From: Haberlea rhodopensis
Lineage: Eukaryota > Streptophyta > Magnoliopsida > Lamiales > Gesneriaceae
Direction of reading: 5' to 3'
DNA: 64,000 nt
Assembly: GCA_907163345.1 (NCBI GenBank)
Contig: CAJQUN010000228.1
Coordinates: 558,001 to 622,000 of the forward strand
Below, in pieces: positions 1-10,294 of this stretch. Each line of letters opens with the position of its first letter. Position 1 is the stretch's first letter. The translations under genes were made by a program, and so were the position numbers. A model generated the notes under the pieces. The model was not told the origin of the DNA and ran no database searches. It saw only the letters and a list, made by a program, of their open reading frames with translations.

Positions 1-556
1 AGGGGAAGACAGAGATAGAGTATTCTGATAGGTGAATCCATGAACCATGGAAGCTGCCTGATGAATATACATATGACTCTTCCCGACTTCCTCTCTGAAA
101 CAAGGTAGACCGGCAGAGATAGAGTATTTTCATTAGGTAAATCCATAAATCATGGAGGCCAGATGAATATACATATGACTCTTCCCGACATCATCTCTGA
201 AACAAGGTGGATCGAGCTCTTCCTCTCTGAAATAAGGTGGATCGAGCTCTTCCTCTCTGACATTAGATGGATCGAAGCTCTCCGGGTCTACAGTGCTTGT
301 TTAAAAATTTGTCATGTATCAGCTATATTGTGTAAAACTAGATTTGTCTTAGATTCTATTCAAGTTATTAGAATTCATCTTAAATAAAGATGAATCTCTC
401 TCAATTGTACAGTTTGATTACAACTTGTAATCTGCTTATATTTATAACAAATGAAAATTTCTTTATGTCTTCAAGTATTTTCAGGATTCTCATCTTATTT
501 ACTCGAGTAGGAAATCGATTATTGCTTAGTTTTGTCATCACCAAAAAGGGGGAAAT
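1..556 (+). mobile_element. Copia A1: 3' end of internal region with polypurine tract
   Basis: This stretch matches the 3' untranslated internal region of Copia A2 at about 25905-26351, including the GACAGAGATAGAGTATT block and the CATCACCAAAAAGGGGGAAAT polypurine tract at 543-556, directly before an LTR. It is therefore the tail of a second copy of the same SIRE-like Copia family, entering from beyond the left edge. It holds a local threefold repeat of a segment containing GTGGATCGAGCTCTTCC at about 204-285. The short open frames here are not conserved as proteins. No gene is seen. Confidence 0.85.
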
Positions 557-1667
557 TGTTGGGAAAACGATTTCTAAGTTTTGGTGATTACAAACACCTA
601 CCGGATGCTAGACTCCTACCGGATGTCAAAGACCAACTGGATAAAGACTCCTACCGATGTCAAAGACCAACTAGATAAAGAATCCTACCGGTTGAAGACA
701 TCTACCGGATGAAGACATCTACCGGATGAAGACATCTACCTGATGAAGACATCTACCGGATGAAGACATCTACCGGATGAAGACACCTACTGGATGAAGA
801 CACCTACCGGGTGATAGACATCAACTGGACAAGACATCAACTGGATGGCTACCAACTGTATAGACACAAACTGGACAAGACATCAACTGGTGGCGGGTCG
901 CACGCGCCGAACGGCGGCCGGACGGCGGCGGGCGCACGGCCTGAAGCGGCGGGGTCGAGGGAAAATCGGGAAGCAGCGACGAGGGAGGGAGAGAGACATA
1001 AGGTGCTGAAATGAAATTTTTATTAAAATCTCGGTTCAACTGGTATTTATAGCAAAAATACCCCGAAATACTAATAGCCCCACAAATACATCATGATTCA
1101 TTAAAAATCATCTGTTTTCAAAAACTCTCTCTCTAACTCCAAAACCCCCTACCGGTGCTCACACAAGCACCCGAGAATCCGAGACACTTCAACAACTCAA
1201 CTGTTAGATTTTTCACCGTAATGAGAATACAATCTCAACCTCCGGATCCAACAATCCCAACTACCCAAATAAATGAGCCCATAAGGCCCAACACCGCGAT
1301 TAAACTCCAAATTGCCACGTAAAACCACTTTAGGGGTTATTAACACTCCGGGATTAACATCCCTAATCTCTGGTCATCACACTTCTAGTGAATCCTTCCT
1401 GCAAAGGAAGAAGGGGAGACGTAGAAGCATTGTGCTTCGAACTTCCAGAAACAACTCTTGTGTTATTTGTTTATTGCTTTATTACCTCAGTTTTTATTCC
1501 TCACACGTTCAGTAGACGTCTTCCGCACTATAATAAGTGTCTGCTGACTTGCCTGATATTGAGAAACAACTATAATACTTAACAGTTTACAGTTATTCAG
1601 AAAAAGAAATCGAGTTTGAATCCAGTGTTTATTCAACCCCCTTCTAAACATTACCCCGATCCTAACA
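557..1667 (+). repeat. Copia A1 3' LTR, partly replaced by a Gypsy LTR fragment
   Basis: The LTR starts TGTTGGGAAAACG and ends CCCCGATCCTAACA, the same ends as both Copia A2 LTRs. Only 557-888 and 1382-1667 are Copia sequence. About 550 bp of the LTR middle, including the TATA box seen in A2 at 9631, is missing and replaced by the segment 889-1381. Its upstream repeat array is CATCTACCGGATGAAGA, diverged from the CATCAACTGGATAGT type of A2. It abuts the last 14 bases of the Copia B 5' LTR, so A1 inserted there. Confidence 0.85.
889..1381 (-). mobile_element. Truncated LTR fragment of the element C family
   Basis: On the minus strand this reads as the first roughly 490 bp of the element C LTR: it starts TGTGATGACCAG at 1381, keeps the TATAAATACC box (minus strand, about 1042-1051) and stops inside the CpG-rich block. 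It is closer to solo LTR C' (37630) than to C, for example in the run of the GC block and the ATTGAACC stretch after the TATA box. There is no TSD. The LTR is cut at its GC block and Copia LTR sequence is lost at the junction, which points to a deletion or repair event rather than a simple insertion. Confidence 0.8.
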
Positions 1668-1682
1668 AAGGATTACTTACAG

Positions 1683-1694
1683 TGGTATCAGAGC
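1683..1694 (+). other. Copia B primer-binding site
   Basis: TGGTATCAGAGC, one base after the LTR end, is the standard plant PBS complementary to the 3' end of initiator methionine tRNA. It marks the start of minus-strand DNA synthesis and fixes the LTR boundary at 1681. Confidence 0.92.
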
Positions 1695-3528
1695 CGTGTA
1701 CAAGGCTCATATCGGATTTATGTGGTTAAATAGTTTAATCATATTTAGATTTATATTGCATGCTATTTAAAACTGTATGAACATATATGATATGTTAATA
1801 TCGAATTTGTGAAAATCATCGTCAAATTATATTTGATATAAATTGGCGAAAAATCGAACCATACATCCAAAGTGTTCGGCCATCCCCATCACAAATGACA
1901 CACGGCTAACCACATGAGGGCTAGGGTTTTCGAACCCTTGGCTCGAGATGGCTTAGTCGTTGTGGCTAATAATTGTGCATGGAAGTGTCGAAACTTGATT
2001 AGGGTTTAGAACCCAATGGCTCGTGACGGCTAGCTCATGACGGCTAGGGTTTCGAACCCTAGTAGCCGTGCATAGGGCTCGGCCATCGTCGCCTCTTTGC
2101 TAAGGTTTTGAACTCTTTGGCTCGATAATGGTTCAAGCATGCATGGATAAGTGGCTTCACCACATGAGAGCTAGGGTTTTTCGAACCCTTGGCTCGAGAT
2201 GGTTGAACCACCACCGTGCATGAACTGACCATGATTCGTGGCTCAAGAATTCCGGCGTTTTCGATCAAGTTGGCTCGATGAAGACAAGCGGCTAGGGTTT
2301 GGAACCCTAGCGCCGCAGCCGCTCGAGCTTGGCTCGGCCATGGGCTAGGGTTTCTAACCCTAGGCACATAATTGGTCCAGCCGTACGCTTTTGTGGCTCG
2401 AACCATGGTGGTTCGTGACTTAGTCGCTTTAGTTCGTGGCATGTGATGTCCCGAGCGTACGATAATTTTTCAAAATTCTATTTTACAGTTTTAATTAGAA
2501 TTAAATTTAAAATGTTTAGAATTTAATTAATTAAATGTTAATGCATGCTTTATGTGTTGTTTGAGCATGGTGCGTGGTTATAGCCCTTTGACCTATTAGA
2601 TAGGATTTGTGAATGTTTGTAATTTATAATACGACCTGCATGTCGTGCCTTCTCTATTTCATTCTAAATATAATCCCTCCCCTATGTTCCCCTCGAATGT
2701 GAATCGAGGAATTCTATATCTTGTAAATAGTATAGTTTATTTTATTGATGGTGATCAATGAAGATGGAGCATCGTGCCGGGATGAGGAGGCCATTCACAA
2801 ATTGGAGCCAAAGGAAGGTGCTTGTGCAGTTACCTTAGGTTGACTCTTAGGATTTTCTCATTGGCTTGAGAAAATTATTAGATAGGGGCTATAACCATGT
2901 CACATTTAATTATGTATGTTGATGCATGATTTATCTTATGTTTTAGATTTATAATAGTATTACACATATATGTAGATATGTATACAACTATATGTAGTGG
3001 ACATATTTTAAATTATCAAACTAATCATGAGATCAATAAATCCCTCTAAAATATTAAGTTTTAGATGCCTTCCAAAATTAAAAGTACTCGTCAAAAACTT
3101 CGATTGTACATGTGTGGGTTTGCCAAAGCAAAGCACCATGGCAATCTTAGTAAGGCGCGAAAGGATAAATGTGATATCCGTTATACTTAAAATTGGGTAC
3201 GACTTAACTAAGTTATCTCAATAGGATTGAAAACTTAGAGACATGGGTTGGATTATAATTCATTTGATGAATTGAACAAAGTGTTGTTCGTCCAACTATC
3301 CAAGAATTATATGTGATATAATTGACAAAGTGTTGTCTACCTAAACAACCGAGTCTTGGGCGATTAGCCAAAGCTAACTCAAGATTAGGGGAAATATGGA
3401 TCTTGGCCCACTAAAGGTTTTGAGGGTTGATATTTTTTAAACAAAATAGTGGGGGCATCATTTAATGTAAGACCATGTTAAATGATTAAATCATAAACTT
3501 ATTTTGCATATTTATATTGTAGATATCC
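1695..3528 (+). other. Copia B untranslated leader
   Basis: This is 1.8 kb between the PBS and gag, unusually long for a Copia leader. It falls in two parts. 1900-2440 is GC-richer and made of repeated GGCTCGAGATGG and CTAGGGTTT...AACCCTAG units. 2441-3528 is AT-rich with no recognisable coding sequence. The 127-codon open frame on the minus strand at 2059-2442 runs through the repeats and looks like chance. Confidence 0.7.
1921..2363 (+). repeat. Inverted telobox-like hairpin repeats
   Basis: Six clear copies of a short palindrome built from AGGGTTT followed by AACCCT occur at about 1921, 1999, 2044, 2171, 2291 and 2345. A weaker one lies near 2100. The copy at 2044-2062 is CTAGGGTTTCGAACCCTAG. 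The copy at 2291-2311 has 9-bp arms around TGG, and that at 2345-2363 has 8-bp arms around TCT. Each arm contains the plant telobox core (AAACCCTA on one strand or the other). Spacers between copies differ. Confidence 0.8.
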
Positions 3529-4490
3529 ATGGCAACTAACAACGTATCAAACACATTATCACTGCGATCGGTCATTGAGAAGGACAAACTAAATGGGACA
3601 AATTTCCTAGACTGGCATAGGAACTTGAGGATAGTCCTCAAACAAGAAAAGAAACAATATGTCCTAGAGGAACCCTTGCCGCTGAGGAACCTCCCCTAAC
3701 AGCTACAAGAGCTGATAAAGATGCTTACAAGAAGCATCAAAGTGACGCACTTGATGTTGGGTGCCTTATGCTTGCCACCATGAACTCTGAGCTTCAGAAG
3801 CAACATGAGGAAATGGAGGCGTTCGATATGATCGAACACTTAAAGCAATTGTACCAACAGCAAGCAAGACAAGAGAGGTATGACGTCTCTAAGGCGTTAT
3901 TTCAGTGCAGGATGGTAGAAGGAAGCCTAGTTGGAACTCATGTGCTCAAGATGATTCGGTACATTGAGAATCTGGACAAGGTGGGTTTTCTATTGGACCA
4001 AGAGTTGGCCACCGATGTGATCTTGCAATCGTTGCCGGAGAGCTTCAGTCAATTCGTAGTAAATTACAATATGACTGACATGGAAAAGACTCTACCACAA
4101 TTGCTTGGTATGTTGAGAACATATGAAGCAAATACAAAGAATACTAAGGCCAAAAATGTTCTTATTGTGAATAAGGGCAAAGGAAAGGCCAAAGCTAAAG
4201 GCAATAAGAAAGCAAAGAAGATCTTTGTTAAATCTAAGCCAAAGTCTTATGCACTGAAACCAAAGGGAGGGATAGCGAAGGAAGGGAACTGTTTCCATTG
4301 CGGTGAGACCGACCATTGGAAAAGAAACTGCAAAGTATATCTGGAGGATCTAAAGAAAGGAAGTGTGACTTCCGCTTCAGGTATTTTTGTTATAGAAGTC
4401 AATTTATCTACTTCTTCATCATGGGTATTAGATACTGGATGTGGATCTCACATTTGTGTAAATGTGCAGGACCTCAAAAAGAGTAGATAG
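3529..4490 (+). pseudogene. gag: Copia B gag and protease start (broken)
   Basis: Reading starts at ATG 3529 (MATNNVSNTLSL) and shows the Copia gag N-terminus with LNGTNFLDWHRNLRIVL. The frame is lost near 3678 by an apparent one-base change, and continues in another frame through LATMNSELQKQHEEM, a lysine-rich stretch and the zinc knuckle CFHCGETDHWKRNC (CX2CX4HX4C). The aspartic protease motif is LDTGCGSHI, with DTG where many Copia elements have DSG. A TAG at 4488-4490 stops the frame just after it; pol continues in the same frame. Gag would form the particle that packages element RNA. Confidence 0.88.
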
Positions 4491-7407
4491 TTGGCGAAAG
4501 GCGAAGTTGATCTCCGAGTTGGAAATGGAGCAAGAGTTGCTGCATTAGCTATAGGAGATTATTATTTATCTTTGCCTTCTGGTTTATCATTGATTTTAAA
4601 AGACTGTTATTTTGTGCCATCCATTACCAAAAACATAATTTCTATTTCTTGTTTAGACAAGTGTGGTTTTTCATTTATAATAAAGGACAACTGTTTTTCT
4701 ATTTATTTAAATGATATGTTTTATGCTAGCGCACAAATGGTGAATGGTCTTTATTTATTAAATCTTGATATGCCTATCTATAACATAAATACTAAAAGGA
4801 TTAAAAATAATGATTGTAATCCGACTTATCTCTGGCACTGTCGCTTGGGCCACATAAACGAGAACCGCATATCTAAACTTCATAAGGATGGAGTATTAGA
4901 TTCATTTGATTTTGAATCATATGAAACATGCGAATCTTGTTTAATGGGCAAGATGACTAAAGCCCCTTTCAAGGGACATGTTGAAAGGGCAAATGTTTTA
5001 TTGGGACTAATACATAGTGATGTATGTGGACCAATAAGTACACAAGCTAGAGGTGGTTTTCAATACTTCGTTACATTTACTGATGACCTCAGTAGATATG
5101 GGTATGTGTACCTAATGAAGCATAAGCATGAAACCTTTGAAAAGTTCAAAGATTTCAAGAATGAAGTACAAAACCAACTTGGCAAAAGTATCAAAATCCT
5201 TCGATCAGATCGAGGAGGTGAATACTTAAGCCAAGAGTTTCATGACTATCTAAAGGAATGTGGGATAGTCCCACAACTCACTCCTCCGTATACTCCACAA
5301 TGGAATGGTGTATCCGAGAGGAGAAATCGAACCTTGTTGGACATGGTTAGATCAATGATGAGTCATCCAGATCTTCCGATATCGTTTTGGGGACACGCTC
5401 TAGAAACAGCGATTTTCTTACTAAACCGTGTTCCATCTAAATCAGTGGAAAAGACACCATATGAGATATGGACTGGGAAGCGTCCTAGTATGTCTTTTAT
5501 GAAGATTTGGGGTTGTGAGGCTTTCGTTAGACGTCACGCCACTAACAAACTTGGACCCAAATCTGATAAGTGTTTATTTGTGGGGTATCCTAAGGAAACA
5601 AAAGGATACTATTTCTATTATCCCACCGAGAACAAAGTAGTTGTTGCTCGGACTTGTGTATTTCTTGAAAGAGAATTTATTTCTAGAAAAACCAGTGGGA
5701 GAAAAATAGAACTTAGTGAAGTTCAACCACAAGAAAACACTGAACCTGAGATTGAGATGGAAACAGAGCAGGCACCGCAATCTGTTGTGGAAGAAGAACC
5801 TGCTCAAGAGACACAAGCGCAGCGTAGGTCTGTAAGAGAACACCGGGAGCCACAGAGATATGGATTTCTTGTGACTCAACAAGGTGACTTACTACTTATT
5901 GATGAGGATGAGCCGTCATCTTATCAACAAGCTATAATGGGCAATGATCTGAGAAATGGCAAGAAGCCATGAAATCTGAGATGGAATCCATGTATGCAAA
6001 CCAAGTATGGACTTTGGTTGATCCACCTGAAGGGGTACGAACCATAGGGTGCAAATGGATTTTCAAGAAAAGGACCGATATGGATGGTAATGTACAAACC
6101 TATAAAGGTCGGCTGGTTGCAAGAGGATTCAAACAAATTCATGGTATTGACTATGATGAAACCTTTTCACCAGTGGCCATGGTTAAATCCATAAGGATCT
6201 TACTTGCAATAGCTGCATTTCATGATTATGAAATCTGGCAGATGAATGTCAAAACAGCTTTCCTTAATGGAAATCTGCTAGAGGATGTGTACATGACACA
6301 ACCCGAGGGTTTTGTCGATCCAAAGGATGCTGGAAAGATATGCAAGCTACAACGATCCATTTATGGATTGAAGCAAGCATCTCGGAGTTGGAATCTTCGT
6401 TTTGATGATGCAATCAAAGAGTTTGGTTCGTTTTGATGATGCAAGCATCTCAGTGGGAGCGTAATCATTTTCCTAGTGTTGTATGTAGATGACATACTTC
6501 TCATTGGGAATGACATCCCTGCCTTACAATCTGTAAAGATTTGGCTAGGGAACTACTTTTCGATGAAAGACTTGGGAGAAGCCACCTATGTATTAGGAAT
6601 CAAAATCTATAGAGATAGATCAAGAAGGCTTCTTGGCCTAAGTCAAAGTACATACATAGACAAAGTGCTTAAAAGGTTTAGCATGCAAGAATCAAAGAAA
6701 GGATTCGTGCTATGACGCATGGCATTTATCTCTCGAAGGAACAGTGTCCTTCAACACCAGATGAGAGACAACGCATGAGTAAGATTCCATATGCGTCAGC
6801 TATTGGATCTATCATGTATGCCATGATATGTACTCGTCCCGATGTATCGTATGCTTTGAGCATGACGAGCAGATATCAAGTTGATCCAGGTGAAGGTCAC
6901 TGGATTGCAGTCAAGAATATCCTGAAGTACTTGAGAAGAACTAAGGATACATTCTTGATTTATGGAGGTGAGGAAGAGCTCAATGTAATGGGTTACACTG
7001 ATGCAAGCTTCCAAACTGACAAAGATGATTTTCGATCGCAATCTGGATATGTGTATTGCCTAAATGGAGGTGCTGTGAGCTGGAAGAGTTCAAAGCAAGA
7101 AACAGTAGCCGATTCTACAACGGAAGCTGAGTATATTGCTGCCTCGGATGCAGCAAAGGAAGCGGTTTGGATGAGGAAGTTCATTTCTGAACTTGGAGTG
7201 GTGCCTAGCATTAAAGATCCGATAGAACTCTATTGTGACAACAATGGAGCGATCGCATTGGCTAAGGAACCAAGATCTCACCAAAGATCCAAGCACATAC
7301 TTAGGCGTTTCCATTTAATTCGAGAAATCATTGAAAGAGGAGATGTTAAAATATGCAAAGTACCAACAGATGATAATGTATCTGACCCATTGACGAAGCC
7401 ACTGTAA
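4491..7407 (+). pseudogene. pol: Copia B pol: integrase, RT, RNase H (broken)
   Basis: Domain order is Copia-type. The GAG-pre-integrase zinc domain (HCRLGH...CESC) is followed by the integrase core with HSDVCGP, RSDRGGEY and NGVSERRNRT, giving the D, D, E residues. RT follows with LYVDDILL (YVDD at 6482-6493), then RNase H with YTDAS, TTEAEY and CDNNGAI, ending TKPL. The frame breaks near 5950, near 6430 (a duplicated TTCGTTTTGATGATGCA with loss of the residues before YVDD) and near 6712. RT motif A reads QMNVKTAFLNG, where the family has QMDVKTAF, so the catalytic Asp is Asn. The element cannot encode an active RT. Confidence 0.92.
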
Positions 7408-7474
7408 CAGCAGAAGCATGATCGTCATACTACATCTCTAGGCATTAGGTATATGTCTGAGTGGTCTTAGTGCA

Positions 7475-7485
7475 AGTGGGAGATT
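7475..7485 (+). other. Copia B polypurine tract
   Basis: AGTGGGAGATT directly precedes the 3' LTR start TGTTGGGATATG. It is the expected plus-strand primer. Confidence 0.85.
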
Positions 7486-8821
7486 TGTTGGGATATGCCC
7501 TAAGACAAATCATTAGATGATTGTTTTGACATACAATGTTTATGATTTCTTGAATGGCAATTCATTATTATATATTATTCTTTTGTGCAATGTGAATTAA
7601 TATATATGTTAATGTCCTTAGAATAATATTGTATTATTCTTAAAGATGTCACTAGTCAAGTATTATTATGAATAGGGATAATGATAATACGTAGAGACTA
7701 GTATGTGTTGATTGATGAATTATTCATTGATATGAGATATCAAATCAACACATGGGTACATGTTAGAGAACGATGTATTGGACAGACCCACCATGAGAAT
7801 GCAACATGGATAGTTATATGATCGTCATATGCAATTCTCATAGTGATAATAATGTATGTAATCCTTACGACTTGTGATCATCAGAGATCCCAACATAAGG
7901 AGTTATGTATCTTGATATCGTCAAACATTACCCGTAACAGGGTAATCTATAAAGGCGACTATTGGATACACTACGAATTATGTAGAGGGATGTTGACTGA
8001 TCGAGATAGGATTTGTCCCTCCTATATAACAGGAGATGTGTTTGGCCCTTGATCAAGTGAGAACTAAAATGCATGGCCATGCTCGAATGAGTCGATATGA
8101 GATATCGAGCTTATTCGGTTATTCTAGTTCTACTTGGGGATCAAGAAATAGAGATTGAATATACGAGTATGACTATTCCATGACTCGTGCTCAATCTAAA
8201 CACAAAGGACAAAGGGATTAAGTTACATGGTTAATATTATCACAAGTTCTAAAGGTTATGTCGAGTCATTGACATTCTTGTAATTTGGGTAGCCTCGATG
8301 TGTTGCTAGACACCGCTCCTTGCTTGTAACGTAAAATGAGATTTTATGTCACTGCCAACATTACAAGATCCTATCGGGTCGCACAAAAGATTAAATCGAG
8401 AAGGGAAATTAAATTCATGGGATGAATTAAATAATTAAGGGGAGTCTTAATTAATTATCATAATGATTAAATTAAATCATGGGCTTAAGCCCATGAGGCT
8501 TTATGAAAGCCTTTAATTAAATGATATATAATTTGATTGCGTGGTGATTAATGTGATTAAGACTTTCATATCATAACCTACACACTAAGAAAGACACACG
8601 GCCGCCTCTCTCCATTCACTCTCGGTTTCGCAATAGCCGAAGGTTGAGTGGTGATTTCGTGCCATCTTTTCGATTTAGAATCGAGTGTGTTTCTTGTTCT
8701 GGTTTAAGAACTTGTCTAGCAACTTGTTCTTAAACTATCCCTTCACCCGATTTGATCGTGTGGATACCGTTGAGGCAAAACTTGTTAAGTTTTGCTAGTG
8801 ATTCGAAGGATCGTTGGACGT
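7486..8821 (+). repeat. Copia B 3' LTR, left part
   Basis: Starts TGTTGGGATATGCC after the polypurine tract. It is cut at 8821 by Copia A2; the TSD GACGT is 8817-8821 here and 27809-27813 on the other side. The rest of the LTR is at 27814-27961. No coding sequence is seen; the 69-codon frame at 7843 is chance. Confidence 0.9.
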
Positions 8822-8864
8822 TGTTGGGAAAACGATTTCTAAGTTTTGGTGATTACAAACACCT

Positions 8865-9420
8865 ACTGGATGCTAAAGATCAACCGGATGCTAAAGACCT
8901 ACCGGGTGAATACACCTACCGGATATTAAAGTCTCACCGGGTAAAGACATCAACTGGATAGTCATCAACCGGATGAAGACATCAACTGGATAGTCATCAA
9001 CCGGATGAAGACATCAACTGGATAGTCATCAACCGGATGAAGACATCAACTGGATAGTCATCAACCGGATGAAGTCATCAACCGGATGAAGACATCAACT
9101 GGATAGATACCAACCGGACAAGCTATCAACTGATAAAGACACTAACCGGATGAAGTCATCAACTGGTATGAAGTCATCAACCGGATGAAGACATCAACTG
9201 GATAAAGTTATCAACTGATAAAGACACTAACCGGATGAAGTCATCAACTGGTATGAAGTCATCAACCGGATGAAGACATCAACTGGATAAAGTTATCAAC
9301 TGGTAAAGACATCAACCGGAACCGGGTGAAGACATAAACTGGATAACTATCAACTGCAAAGTCTCTCACTGAACAAGGACATCAACTGGTCTTAAGAGGA
9401 TGAACGACCAGTTGAACAAA
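8865..9420 (+). repeat. CAACTGGAT/CAACCGGAT minisatellite in Copia A2 U3
   Basis: A 32-bp unit (GACATCAACTGGATAGT plus CATCAACCGGATGAA) is repeated four times in a row from about 8946, among further half-units of about 16 bp. The 3' LTR has five such units. Nearly every half-unit contains CAACTG or CAACCG, which on the other strand read CAGTTG and CGGTTG and match the plant MYB core CNGTTR. The array lies upstream of the TATA box, where an enhancer would be expected. Confidence 0.85.
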
Positions 9421-9630
9421 GAAACCAGCAGAAGTCTAAGCAACAAGACAAAGTAAGTACAACATTCTCTGACAAAGGTACAACAGAGCGGCGCACCCTG
9501 CTATATCTCCGCCACCATTACCGTCAGAGTGAAAAGAGCCGTTGTTTTCCAAAATAGGAAAGAAGACAACAGGTATTTGGAAAGCTAATCCATTCCATAT
9601 ACAAAAAGGCTACCGTTGGACAACCAAACC

Positions 9631-9638
9631 TATAAATA
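9631..9638 (+). promoter_or_regulatory. TATA box of Copia A2 5' LTR
   Basis: TATAAATA in the context AACCTATAAATACGTCC, about 200 bp after the repeat array. The 3' LTR has the same box at 27204-27211. It probably positions the start of the element RNA. Confidence 0.75.
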
Positions 9639-10238
9639 CGTCCAAGCAGAGAATGAAGAAGTGCTGAGCAACTTTCAAACTAAGAGAAATACTTCAAAGC
9701 AAGAAAGCTATACGACTGATATTTCAAACGTTCAGCAAAGAGCAGACAAACCGCAAAACTGAATCTGTGACAGATTATTTTCAATTGAAGTCTGCTGCTT
9801 AGAAACTCTCAAAGCTAGAAAGTTTTATTCTGTAGAGAGTGTTGTAAAATCACTTGTATCCAAAAGATAAGAAGAGTGTGATTGCCAGGAGTTTAGGCCA
9901 AGTGTGTTAGTGCCTAAGGAGGTTGTATACTGTAAAGTGTAAACCAAGTCTTCTAGTGAATCCTTCCTGCAAAGGAAGAAGGGGAGACGTAGAAGCGTTG
10001 TGCTTCGAACTTCCAGAAACAACTCTCGTATTATTCGTTTATTGCTTTATTACTTCAGTTTTATTCCTCACAAGTTTTGTAGACGTCTTCCGCACTATAA
10101 TAAGTGTCTACTGACTTGCCTGTTATTGAGAAGCAACTGTAACACTTAACAGTTTACAGTTAACCAGAAAAGAAATGGAAATTATATCTAGTGTTTATTC
10201 AACCCCCCCCTTCTAAACACTACCCCGATCCCAACAAG

Positions 10239-10250
10239 TGGTATCAGAGC
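10239..10250 (+). other. Copia A2 primer-binding site
   Basis: TGGTATCAGAGC two bases after the LTR end (CCAACA, 10231-10236), complementary to initiator methionine tRNA. Confidence 0.93.
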
Positions 10251-10294
10251 TTAGGTCTTCTCAATCTTGAGAAATTACTATTTACCAAAAACTG

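Larger units (their letters stand above)
8822..10236 (+). repeat. Copia A2 5' LTR
   Basis: TGTTGGGAAAACG...GATCCCAACA, 1415 bp. The upstream half (about 8865-9420) is a CAACYGGAT repeat array. A TATA box follows at 9631, and the rest is leader. The C-rich run near the end (about 10203-10210) is one base different from the 3' LTR. Confidence 0.95.

Noticed and set aside
163..587. Two short open frames near the left edge
   Set aside because: They fall in the untranslated tail of Copia A1 and run into the LTR. The homologous region of A2 keeps only part of the second frame and shows no protein-like conservation.
2059..2442. 127-codon open frame on the minus strand
   Set aside because: It runs through the palindromic telobox repeats of the Copia B leader; composition follows the repeats and no domain is visible.
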